A stretch of DNA of 7,726 nucleotides, from positions 1-7,726 of the forward strand of contig DASZIL010000108.1 of assembly GCA_035949255.1 (NCBI GenBank). Direction: 5' to 3'. This DNA comes from GAS188 sp035949255 (GTDB lineage: Bacteria; Pseudomonadota; Alphaproteobacteria; Rhizobiales; Beijerinckiaceae). Positions 1 through 5,950 of this stretch are shown here, in pieces. The translations under genes and the position numbers were made by a program. Below the pieces are notes generated by a model that worked only from the letters and a program-made list of their open reading frames with translations, made no database searches and had not been told where the DNA came from. Position 1 is the first letter of the stretch; each line of letters opens with the position of its first letter.

Positions 1-514
1 GCCCGACGTTCACCGCGCCGGAGAACAAGCCCCGCAATTCGACCTCCATCGGGCCGAGGCTCGCGAGCTCGCGACGCTGAAGGTCGTCGAGGGTCGGCGC
101 CTGCTCGCCAGTCGCGAGCGAGCCGCAAAGCGTGGCATGAAGCTTCTTCTCGCGCCTTTCGATGAGACGCCACGCGATCTTGGAAGCGAAGGGTGACGCT
201 TGGAGCTCGCGCGTCAGCTTGCGATAAGCCGCCGAGCGATTGAGAGCATCGCCGGGAACCGGCAGGACGAGAGAGAAGATGGGCTTGTGCCGGCCGCTCT
301 CGTAGGGCGTGCCCTCGCGGCGTGCCACGACGCGCGGATGGCGGGGCGCAACGAGCGGGAGATGCGCCAGGCGATAGAGTTCGTCGAGCACGAGCCCTTC
401 GCCCGCGATGAATTGGGTTCGGTCACGCAGATAGCCGAGCTCATCATCGCCGCAGAAGAGCGGGGGCGGCCGAACGGCTCCGTCAGGCGCGGCCGGCTGG
501 CCTTCTTCCTGCAT
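1..514 (-). CDS. Uncharacterised protein with HATL motif, possible 2H phosphoesterase-like; 3' end outside window
   Basis: An open frame runs from an ATG at 514-512 off the left edge without a stop, giving 171 complete codons; the C-terminus is missing. Nothing shorter in the other frames competes. The first 18 residues are Pro/Ala-rich and probably disordered. From residue about 78 the pattern becomes fold-like: a hydrophobic strand (IFSLVLPVPG, 79-88), a helix with AYRKLTRELQASPFASKIAW (96-115), then KLHATLCGSL (124-133). His126-Ala-Thr128 fits the HxT/S signature of 2H phosphoesterases, and a helix followed by strand-HxT is the order seen in that superfamily. The second HxT expected later would lie outside the window, so the assignment is an inference. 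The gene starts 16 bp after the monooxygenase stop, so co-transcription is likely. An AGGA directly abuts the ATG, too close to be a normal Shine-Dalgarno site; the start is therefore less certain, with in-frame TTG at 526-524 as an alternative. Confidence 0.78.
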   Translation of the reverse strand, partial: MQEEGQPAAPDGAVRPPPLFCGDDELGYLRDRTQFIAGEGLVLDELYRLAHLPLVAPRHPRVVARREGTPYESGRHKPIFSLVLPVPGDALNRSAAYRKLTRELQASPFASKIAWRLIERREKKLHATLCGSLATGEQAPTLDDLQRRELASLGPMEVELRGLFSGAVNVG

Positions 515-530
515 TCCTGGCGACAAAGGG

Positions 531-1814
531 TCAGGCGGCTCGATTGGTGTTGGCCGGCTCGGGGGGCGCCATCGAGGCCGAGCGCGCGACCTGTTCCTTG
601 GCGAAGCCCGCCGTCGAGGCGTAGCCGCGCACGATCGCCTTGCGCCGCTCGAAGGAGAGCACGTCCTCGATGCGCTGGAAGCCCTCGGGAGCGAGCGCCT
701 CGACCGCGTCGATCACGCCTTCGGGCCCGCCCTTGCGGTTGAGGCGCACGAGTTCGGCTGTCATCGGCGCGCGCTCCTGCTCATAGGCGAGAAGGGCTTG
801 CGCGGGGTGATCGGCGCGCACCAGGCAATCGGCGAGGGTGCGTGCGTCGAGCACCGCCTGGCTCGCGCCGTTCGAGCCGACCGGATACATCGGATGGGCG
901 GCATCGCCGAGGAGCGTCACGCGCCCTTGCGACCAGCGCGGCAAGGGATCGCGATCGCACATCGGATATTCGTAGAACTCGCTCGTCGCCTCGATCAAAT
1001 GAGCCACATCGACGCCTGGAATGGCGAATTTGCGCACATGCGGCAAAAGCTCCTCGAGCCGGCCGCGCCGCGACCAATCCTCCTTGCGCGGCGACGCGCC
1101 GCCTTCGCCGATTTTCCCCGCGACCGCCCAATTGGTGAGCCGCGTATCGTGTCGTTCGCCTTGAGCGATCGGATAGAGCACGAGCTTCGCGCTCATCCCG
1201 CCGGCGACGATCATCGAGCGACCATCGAGGAATTGCGGCCAATCGAGCGCGCCGCGCCACAGCATGATGCCGTTCCAGGCCGGCGGCCCCTCATGCGGCG
1301 CGAGCGCGGCGCGAACCGCCGAATGAATGCCGTCCGCGCCGATCAGCACATCCGCTGTCACGGTGCGCACGTGAGCACCTTCGCGATTGAAAAAATAGGC
1401 CGTGACGCCGCTCTCGTCCTGACGCCAGCTTCCGAGCCGGCAGCCCGTGTGGAAATGGGTGTCGCCGATGCGCGCGCGCAGCGCCTGATGCAGCACTTTC
1501 TGCAGCCGCCCGCGATGAATCGAGAATTGCGGATAGGGAAAGCCCGCATCGGTGCCGCGCGGCTCGCGCCAGATCTCCTGGCCGAAACGGTTGGCGTAGG
1601 TGAGCTCATGCGTGCGGATGCCGACGTGATCGAGCCGCTCCAAAAGCCCGATCTCGGCCAGCTCCTTGATCGCATGGGGCAATGTGTTGATGCCGACCCC
1701 GAGCTCGCGAATTTCGCTGCCTTGCTCGAAGACATCGCAGGCGATGCCGCGCGCGTGCAACATGAGCCCCGCCGCGAGGCCGCCGATCCCGCCCCCCGCG
1801 ATGATGACACGCAT
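531..1814 (-). CDS. PhzS-like FAD-dependent monooxygenase (class A flavoprotein hydroxylase)
   Basis: This 427-residue protein has the full class A flavoprotein hydroxylase plan: an N-terminal dinucleotide-binding GGGIGG (7-12), the DG motif in IGADGIHSAVR (158-168), and the GD motif in LLGDAAHPMYPVGSNGASQA (301-320) that contacts the FAD ribityl and pyrophosphate. Stretches such as LGVGIN (38-43), SIHRGRLQ (98-105) and YPMCDRDPLP (283-292) match what I recall of PhzS, the NADH-dependent 5-methylphenazine-1-carboxylate hydroxylase, and its many homologues in bacteria without phenazine genes. Known members hydroxylate an aromatic ring using O2 and NAD(P)H; the substrate here cannot be read from sequence, and no phenazine genes are visible. 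I chose ATG 1814-1812 because it puts the FAD motif at residue 7, as is normal; the longer frame back to 1955 would translate an intergenic repeat. A GGGG lies about 9 nt upstream. The protein is cytosolic and soluble, with no membrane segment. It probably forms an operon with the gene ending at the left edge. Confidence 0.93.
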   Translation of the reverse strand: MRVIIAGGGIGGLAAGLMLHARGIACDVFEQGSEIRELGVGINTLPHAIKELAEIGLLERLDHVGIRTHELTYANRFGQEIWREPRGTDAGFPYPQFSIHRGRLQKVLHQALRARIGDTHFHTGCRLGSWRQDESGVTAYFFNREGAHVRTVTADVLIGADGIHSAVRAALAPHEGPPAWNGIMLWRGALDWPQFLDGRSMIVAGGMSAKLVLYPIAQGERHDTRLTNWAVAGKIGEGGASPRKEDWSRRGRLEELLPHVRKFAIPGVDVAHLIEATSEFYEYPMCDRDPLPRWSQGRVTLLGDAAHPMYPVGSNGASQAVLDARTLADCLVRADHPAQALLAYEQERAPMTAELVRLNRKGGPEGVIDAVEALAPEGFQRIEDVLSFERRKAIVRGYASTAGFAKEQVARSASMAPPEPANTNRAA

Positions 1815-1873
1815 GGACAAGACCCCGTTTGGCTTCTCACAAGGCCGAAAACGCCGACCATCGCGAAATGCTA

Positions 1874-1922
1874 GAGCATGATCCGGGAAAATGGAAACCA
1901 TTTTCCCGAAAAGATTATGCTC
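1874..1922. repeat. Palindromic intergenic repeat, first unit
   Basis: The outer arms GAGCAT (1874-1879) and ATGCTC (1917-1922) and the inner perfect arms GGGAAAATGG (1885-1894) and CCATTTTCCC (1898-1907) form a nested dyad around the loop AAA. The outer dyad is offset by about 2 bp from the inner one because the right arm carries a few extra bases. The wording (agagcatgatcc..ggaaa..ttttc..gatcatgctc) is familiar from short dispersed palindromes in many Hyphomicrobiales genomes. As RNA it would fold into a long hairpin. It lies between the TAXI gene and the monooxygenase gene and could affect read-through or mRNA stability; that role is inference. Confidence 0.8.
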
Positions 1923-1933
1923 CACTAATAACT

Positions 1934-1974
1934 TAGAGCACGCTGGCGATTCCATCTAAAGCCAGCATGGTCTA
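1934..1974. repeat. Palindromic intergenic repeat, second unit
   Basis: TAGAGCACGCTGGC (1934-1947) and GCCAGCATGGTCTA (1961-1974) are inverted copies matching at 12 of 14 positions, separated by 13 bp. It follows the first palindrome by 11 bp and looks like another member of the same style of dispersed element. A single half-site of similar wording, TAGAGCGGCTGG, occurs at 6806-6817 in this window. Confidence 0.7.
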
Positions 1975-1985
1975 GCGGCGAGCGT

Positions 1986-2012
1986 GCCGGAGGGCAAGGC
2001 CGGCCTCCCGGC
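1986..2012 (-). terminator. GC-rich hairpin downstream of the TAXI gene; possible terminator without a T tract
   Basis: GCCGGAGG (1986-1993) pairs with CCTCCCGGC (2004-2012) with one bulged base, and the loop contains the self-complementary GGCCGGCC core. It begins 20 bp after the stop of the solute-binding protein in the direction of transcription. There is no U-run after it on the minus strand, so it is at best a weak intrinsic terminator or a 3'-end stabilising stem. Confidence 0.35.
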
Positions 2013-2031
2013 GCGCCGAGGTAAATTCTTG

Positions 2032-3432
2032 TTAGGGTGAACGGCGAAACGAGAGGCGGCGGACAGCGGGCTGCAGAGTTACGGGAGTTGGGTCGCGCGT
2101 CGCGAGGCGTAAAGCCTCTCCCGAAGGGGTTTGCGCCGTCCCCTGAGCGGATGTCGCGAGCCGCGACCGACGCTCGGCGATCGTCTGGCGGCATTCGTCC
2201 ATCGCGAGGCTCAGCGCCGCAAGACCGGAATCATCGATGCGCCCGTCGCGCGCATGGCGCAAGGTTGAGATCGACAAGCTCGTGACGGCCGCCTCCGCGG
2301 CATCGAGCGTGGCTTCGTCCTTGGCTTCGCGCGCTTCGATCTGGATATGGATCAGCTCGTCGATCGCGCTGAGCGTGCCGCGACGGATCCAGGCGCGCGC
2401 GGAAGCGATGAGCGCCGCGAGGCCGGAGACAAGGCCGCTGATGCCCATGGCGCCGAGGTAGAACCAGTCGTCGTATCGATCGAGGAAGGATTTCTCATTG
2501 CCGTCGAAATACGCCTCGGCGCCAGGATGAACCGGCAGCGCCGTCTCATTATCCGTATCGGGCTTCTCGATCCGGTCGGCGAGCGACGAGCCGGGGCTCA
2601 ACGCCATCCGCAAGGTGAACAGGCGCCGCGTGAAATCGGAGATGACATAGTCCTCGAGCGAGCGGCTCGCGACCAGGCGATAGGTGATCGCCATGGTGTT
2701 GAAGCTTTGCTTGGGGCGAGGCGGATTGCCGCCGAAGAGGCCGTTCACGATCTCCTGGGATTCATAGACCGGTTTGCGCTGGGCAATCGCCTCGGCCTCC
2801 TTCACCTCGATGAAGATCGGTTCGCCCCGCGAGGCGCCGGCGATTGCCGTGACCACGCCGCGGGTGAAATTGCCGGAAGGGGGCGCGACCAGCATCACGG
2901 CGTCGACACGCTTGTCGAGGATCGCGGCGGCGACGCCATCGGGTTCGAGCGGCACCTGCGTCACGGCGCCGAGCTCGATGCCGTATTCGGAAAGGAGGTC
3001 GCCCAGGAGGTGCGAATTTTCCGCGGTCGCGCGCAGGATGCCGAGCCGCTTCTTGTCGAGATCGGTGATCTTGCGGATGGATGAGCCGTGCGGCGCGAGG
3101 AAAATGACGGCGTTGCGATGCAAGATCGCGACGGTGAGCCCCGTCTCCGACATCGCGACATCGCTGCGCACGACGGCGAGATCGGCCCTTCCGGCATCGA
3201 GCTCGGCGGCGCTCGCCTTGGCATCGCTCGTCTTGACGAGCGTCAGCCGCAAGCCATGGCTCTCATCATGCGCCAATTGGCTCGCGAGCTCGGAAACGAT
3301 CTTGACGTCGGCACTTCCCTCCGGCCCGACGGCGACACGCAACACGGTTGGTTGGACGACGAAGCGCAAGCCCCAGACGATGAGAGCAGCTGCGAGCACC
3401 GCGGTGGGCACCCAGAGAAATGGCGAGCGCAC
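2032..3432 (-). CDS. TAXI-family TRAP transporter solute-binding protein, membrane-anchored form with C-terminal cytoplasmic helical region
   Basis: This 466-residue protein begins at GTG (3432-3430), with a hydrophobic segment at about 5-24 that fits a signal anchor. The body (about 30-310) follows the TAXI pattern: a LRVAVGPEGS opening strand, DAGRADLAVVRSD (79-91), a LGILRATAENS segment (130-140), and a conserved PVHPGAEAYFDG stretch (300-311). A second membrane segment follows at about 324-343. The last 115 residues are charged and helical (about 352-425, rich in Ala/Glu/Arg) and then Arg/Pro-rich; by the topology they lie in the cytoplasm. Classical TAXI proteins are shorter, freely periplasmic, and deliver ligands such as dicarboxylates or glutamate to a fused DctQM-type permease. 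No permease gene is adjacent here. A membrane-tethered binding protein with a cytoplasmic tail could act as a sensor or serve a distant permease; both are inference. No clear Shine-Dalgarno site precedes the GTG, and no other ATG/GTG/TTG lies in frame back to the TGA at 3498-3496. Confidence 0.9.
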   Translation of the reverse strand: MRSPFLWVPTAVLAAALIVWGLRFVVQPTVLRVAVGPEGSADVKIVSELASQLAHDESHGLRLTLVKTSDAKASAAELDAGRADLAVVRSDVAMSETGLTVAILHRNAVIFLAPHGSSIRKITDLDKKRLGILRATAENSHLLGDLLSEYGIELGAVTQVPLEPDGVAAAILDKRVDAVMLVAPPSGNFTRGVVTAIAGASRGEPIFIEVKEAEAIAQRKPVYESQEIVNGLFGGNPPRPKQSFNTMAITYRLVASRSLEDYVISDFTRRLFTLRMALSPGSSLADRIEKPDTDNETALPVHPGAEAYFDGNEKSFLDRYDDWFYLGAMGISGLVSGLAALIASARAWIRRGTLSAIDELIHIQIEAREAKDEATLDAAEAAVTSLSISTLRHARDGRIDDSGLAALSLAMDECRQTIAERRSRLATSAQGTAQTPSGEALRLATRDPTPVTLQPAVRRLSFRRSP

Positions 3433-3649
3433 GAGGCGTGATAACCCGGCGCGCCGCCGAATATGGCGTTCGGGGGTGATGGTCGAACCTCCACCTCAGC
3501 AGCCGCCCCCGGCCTGCCCCGGACCGCCCGAAGGATAACCTATCCAACGGCGAGATCGATCCACGCTCTCAAGACCTCGTGATCGAGCTTCAGCCGATCT
3601 CGAGCCGGTCCACAGGATATACGACAAAATTTACAAAGCGTTATTTGGG

Positions 3650-3655
3650 ATTATA
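3650..3655 (-). promoter_or_regulatory. Candidate -10 element for the TAXI gene
   Basis: The minus strand reads a perfect TATAAT here, in an AT-rich patch upstream of the solute-binding protein gene. The candidate -35 about 17 bp upstream (TGTGAT) is poor. If used, the leader would be a little over 200 nt. This is a motif match only. Confidence 0.25.
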
Positions 3656-3687
3656 GGCGGGTTTGCGGCGAAATCACAGAGGAAGAG

Positions 3688-3733
3688 GGGAGACGGCGCG
3701 ACGCTCGAAGGATTTCGCGTCCTTGCTTCTCCC
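3688..3733 (-). terminator. Interrupted stem-loop downstream of ogt
   Basis: GGGAGA (3688-3693) pairs with TCTCCC (3728-3733), and GACGC (3700-3704) with GCGTC (3717-3721). Symmetric 6-nt internal loops separate the stems, and a 12-nt loop closes them. It starts 60 bp beyond the ogt stop, in the right place for a transcript end, and is followed on the minus strand by a C/T-rich run rather than a clean T tract. It may be a weak terminator or a structured RNA element. Confidence 0.3.
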
Positions 3734-3793
3734 GGCGCCGCAGGCTTCCGAGACCGCCGGTGCAGCCGAGCCTGTCCGAAGCGATCTGCAGTC

Positions 3794-4333
3794 TCAGAGC
3801 GGCAGCTCCGACGCGGCGAGCGCGCCTTCGTGTTGCAAGAGCCAGCGCTTGCGCTCGAGCCCGCCGCCATATCCCGTCAGCGATCCGTCGGCGCCGATCA
3901 CCCGATGGCAAGGCACCACGACGCTCACCGGATTGGCGCCATTCGCAAGCCCGACGGCGCGCACCGCGCTTGCCTTGCCGATGCGCAAGGCGAGCGCGCC
4001 ATAGCTCAGCGTCTCGCCGGCGGCGATGCCGGTGAGCGCCCGCCACACGAGTTCCTGGAAAGCCGTACCTTGCGTGCGCCAGGGGATTTCGGAAAGGGCC
4101 GAGAGCTCGCCGGCGAAATAGCGCTCGAGCGGCCGGCGGACGGGCGCGGGCGCGGCGCCTCGTTCGAGCGCAACGGACCCATATTGCCGGCGCAAAAGCA
4201 CGCGCATGCGATCTTCGTGATCCTCCCAATCGAGGAGGCGCAGCGCCCCGTCGTCATCCGTGACGAGGAGCGCCGTGCCGATCGGCGTGCCGAAACGGTC
4301 GAGGTGGAGGCGGTCGGGTGAAAGCGTGGCCAT
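3794..4333 (-). CDS. ogt: Methylated-DNA--[protein]-cysteine S-methyltransferase (O6-alkylguanine repair)
   Basis: The 179-residue protein is a single-domain AGT. It transfers the alkyl group from O6-alkylguanine or O4-alkylthymine in DNA to its own cysteine and is thereby used up. The active-site block VVVPCHRVIGADG (138-150) contains the acceptor Cys142 with the His143 and Arg144 of the PCHR signature. Before it, AFQELVWRAL (91-100) and GETLSYGALA (106-115) match the DNA-binding helix-turn-helix region, and SLTGYGGGLERKRWLLQHEG (151-170) is the usual C-terminal helix. Length is normal for Ogt. The ATG at 4333-4331 has GAAGG about 9 nt upstream, and no other start lies in the short gap; the frame extending to 4471 overlaps the regulator and carries no family features. 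It begins 37 bp after the regulator stop, so co-transcription is likely. No N-terminal Ada regulatory domain is present, so it should not act as its own alkylation sensor. Confidence 0.95.
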   Translation of the reverse strand: MATLSPDRLHLDRFGTPIGTALLVTDDDGALRLLDWEDHEDRMRVLLRRQYGSVALERGAAPAPVRRPLERYFAGELSALSEIPWRTQGTAFQELVWRALTGIAAGETLSYGALALRIGKASAVRAVGLANGANPVSVVVPCHRVIGADGSLTGYGGGLERKRWLLQHEGALAASELPL

Positions 4334-4370
4334 GAGTCGCGACCTTCGGCGTGCGGCGAAACTTCTCCTC

Positions 4371-5840
4371 TCATTCGCGCATGGCGTCAACGACGCCTTC
4401 AACGGCGGGGCGCATGACGCGCGGCTGCGTATTGGCGAAGCCCAACAGCAGAGCCGGACGCGCCGGCGCATCGTTCCTCATCCTGTAGGCGGCAAGCGGC
4501 TCGACGCCGATCTGCCGTGCGCGAGCCCTTCGCGCGACGGTGATGTCGTCGATGCCGTGCGGCAATTCGCCGAGCACATGAACGCCGGTCGCCGCACCCG
4601 AAACATGAAACATCCCAGCGCCCGCGCTCTCGAGCGCCTCGAGCAGGGCGGCGCGGCGCTCGGCATAGACGAGGCGGAGCTTGCGGATGTGCTGGCCGAG
4701 ATGACCGTTGCCGATGAATTCCGCGACGGTCGCCTGCAAGGGCAATGAAACCTGGCGATCGAGCGCGCTTCGCACGGCTCGAGCGGCATCGACGAGCTCA
4801 TCGGGCACGATGAGGAAGCCGAGCCTGAGGGCCGGCGCCAGAACCTTGCTCAGCGTGCCGACGTAAAGCACGCGGCCGTGATCGCCATCGAGCGCCTTGA
4901 GAGAGGCGACTGGCTCGCCGTCATAGCGAAACTCGCTGTCGTAATCGTCCTCGATGATGTAGCCGGCGGTCTCGCGGGCCCATTCGATGAGGGCGAGGCG
5001 GCGCGCGAGCGACATGACGACCCCTGTCGGAAATTGATGCGACGGTGAGACGACCGCAAGCCGTGCCGCCGCATCACGGCTTCGTCCATCGGCGATGTCG
5101 AGGCCCTCGCCATCGACGCGCGCCGCGACGAGCCGCAGATCCGCGAGGCGCATGGCGAGCCGGGTTCCATCGTAACCCGGATCCTCGACGAAGACCGGCT
5201 CGCCCGGATCGCCGATCACGAGCGCCGCGATAAAGGTCGCTGATTGGGTGCCGGTGGCGACGAGCACATTGTCGGGCGAGCAAATGATGCCGCGCGCCGC
5301 GCCGACGTAACCCGCGATCGCCTCGCGCAGCGGTCGGTAGCCGAGAGGTTCGCCATAGGCGAGATCGGCCGCGCTTTGCCGACGGTGGAAGCGCGCGTTG
5401 AGCCGCGCCCAGAGCGCGAAGGGAAAGGCGTCGAGCGCCGGCACGCCGGGCGTCAAGGGCCAGTCGGCGTGCGTCTCGCGCGGACGCGCCCTCATGAGCT
5501 CGCGCGCACGGCGCGAGCCGGTCGATTCGCCTGGCGACGACAGCTTCTCCTTCGCCCGCTTCGGCTTCGCGGGCGTTCCGGCGACCAGCGTCCCAAAACC
5601 GTGCCTCGTGACGAGGAAACCCTCGGCCGCGAGCCGCTCATAGGCACCCGACACGGTGCCGCGCGCGAGCTTGAGCTCCTCGGCGAGAGCCCGGCTCGCC
5701 GGAACCCGTATTCCCGGCCGAAGCGCGCCCGTGGCGACTTCGCGCCGGAAGAAACGGACGAGCTGCTCCTGGATCGAGAGCCCGCCGTCGCGGGAAGGAG
5801 CGAACTGGCTCCAGATCGCATAAGCCGGCGGTCGCCCCAT
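4371..5840 (-). CDS. pdxR: MocR/PdxR-family transcriptional regulator (GntR winged helix fused to aminotransferase-like domain)
   Basis: The 489-residue protein has the MocR architecture. An N-terminal GntR-type winged helix spans about 20-86 (QEQLVRFFRREVATGALRPG, RVPASRALAEELKLARGTVS, GFLVTRHGFGT). A variable, charged linker covers about 88-125, and a fold-type I aminotransferase-like domain runs from about 130 to the end. The PLP site looks intact: EDDYDSEF (297-304) supplies the aspartate that contacts the pyridine nitrogen, and GTLSKVLAPALRLG (328-341) carries the Schiff-base lysine, Lys332. Relatives use PLP, or PLP with an amino acid, as effector; PdxR itself controls vitamin B6 synthesis. 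It is divergent from a pyridoxamine oxidase-family flavoprotein, and a PdxR-like operator directly abuts its start codon, suggesting autoregulation. The leader appears very short and lacks a good Shine-Dalgarno site. The name pdxR is a family-level label; the actual target could be the neighbouring flavoprotein rather than the B6 pathway. Confidence 0.92.
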   Translation of the reverse strand: MGRPPAYAIWSQFAPSRDGGLSIQEQLVRFFRREVATGALRPGIRVPASRALAEELKLARGTVSGAYERLAAEGFLVTRHGFGTLVAGTPAKPKRAKEKLSSPGESTGSRRARELMRARPRETHADWPLTPGVPALDAFPFALWARLNARFHRRQSAADLAYGEPLGYRPLREAIAGYVGAARGIICSPDNVLVATGTQSATFIAALVIGDPGEPVFVEDPGYDGTRLAMRLADLRLVAARVDGEGLDIADGRSRDAAARLAVVSPSHQFPTGVVMSLARRLALIEWARETAGYIIEDDYDSEFRYDGEPVASLKALDGDHGRVLYVGTLSKVLAPALRLGFLIVPDELVDAARAVRSALDRQVSLPLQATVAEFIGNGHLGQHIRKLRLVYAERRAALLEALESAGAGMFHVSGAATGVHVLGELPHGIDDITVARRARARQIGVEPLAAYRMRNDAPARPALLLGFANTQPRVMRPAVEGVVDAMRE

Positions 5841-5841
5841 G

Positions 5842-5874
5842 AAAGTGGTCCATCCAAATTATGAAGTATGGATC
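5842..5874. promoter_or_regulatory. Candidate MocR/PdxR operator and divergent promoter region
   Basis: AAAGTGGTCCA (5842-5852) differs at one position from the core AAAGTGG(A/T)CTA that I recall for PdxR sites in actinobacteria. Overlapping it, GGTCCAT (5847-5853) and ATGGATC (5868-5874) form an inverted pair matching at 6 of 7 positions. ATGAA also recurs at 5839 and 5861, 22 bp (about two helix turns) apart, which suits a dimer with two winged helices. A minus-strand CATAAT (5863-5858) is a plausible -10 for the regulator, placing its start site within the operator about 10 nt from the ATG. The promoter of the plus-strand gene could not be fixed. Confidence 0.5.
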
Positions 5875-5950
5875 TTTTCAGTAGTCCTCAATTTTGGCAA
5901 GCCTCGCTTTGGGTGAGTTGCGACCCTGACGCACGCTTTGAGGTATCGAG

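Larger units (their letters stand above)
3433..3793. other. 361-bp gap between ogt and the TAXI gene; no convincing gene
   Basis: No tRNA, rRNA or credible protein gene is visible. The stretch holds an interrupted hairpin (3688-3733), a perfect TATAAT on the minus strand (3655-3650), and an AT-rich patch at about 3615-3655. A 22-codon minus-strand ORF (3564-3496, GTG start, Gly-rich end) lies in the same frame as the TAXI gene but ends at TGA. A separate frame reading RLKLDHEVLRAWIDLAVG ends at TAG 3542-3540 and has no ATG, GTG or TTG start nearby. The gap is long enough to hold the TAXI promoter and a long leader. Confidence 0.6.

Noticed and set aside
798..1874. Plus-strand 358-codon open frame
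   Set aside because: It lies antisense to the monooxygenase, which carries all three FAD motifs. The translation has no recognisable domain and is explained by GC-rich codon bias.
1815..1955. Upstream extension of the monooxygenase to the ATG at 1955
   Set aside because: The added residues translate the palindromic repeat and displace the FAD motif from the N-terminus.
3496..3498. TGA as a selenocysteine codon joining the upstream frame to the TAXI gene
   Set aside because: No bacterial SECIS-like hairpin is evident just after it, and no TAXI protein is known to me with such an N-terminus.
2347..3538. Long plus-strand open frames opposite the TAXI gene
   Set aside because: The minus-strand protein has clear membrane segments and family motifs; the plus-strand products are Arg/Ala-rich without domain character.
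4334..4471. Upstream extension of ogt to 4471
   Set aside because: It would overlap the regulator C-terminus, and the added residues have no similarity to the family.
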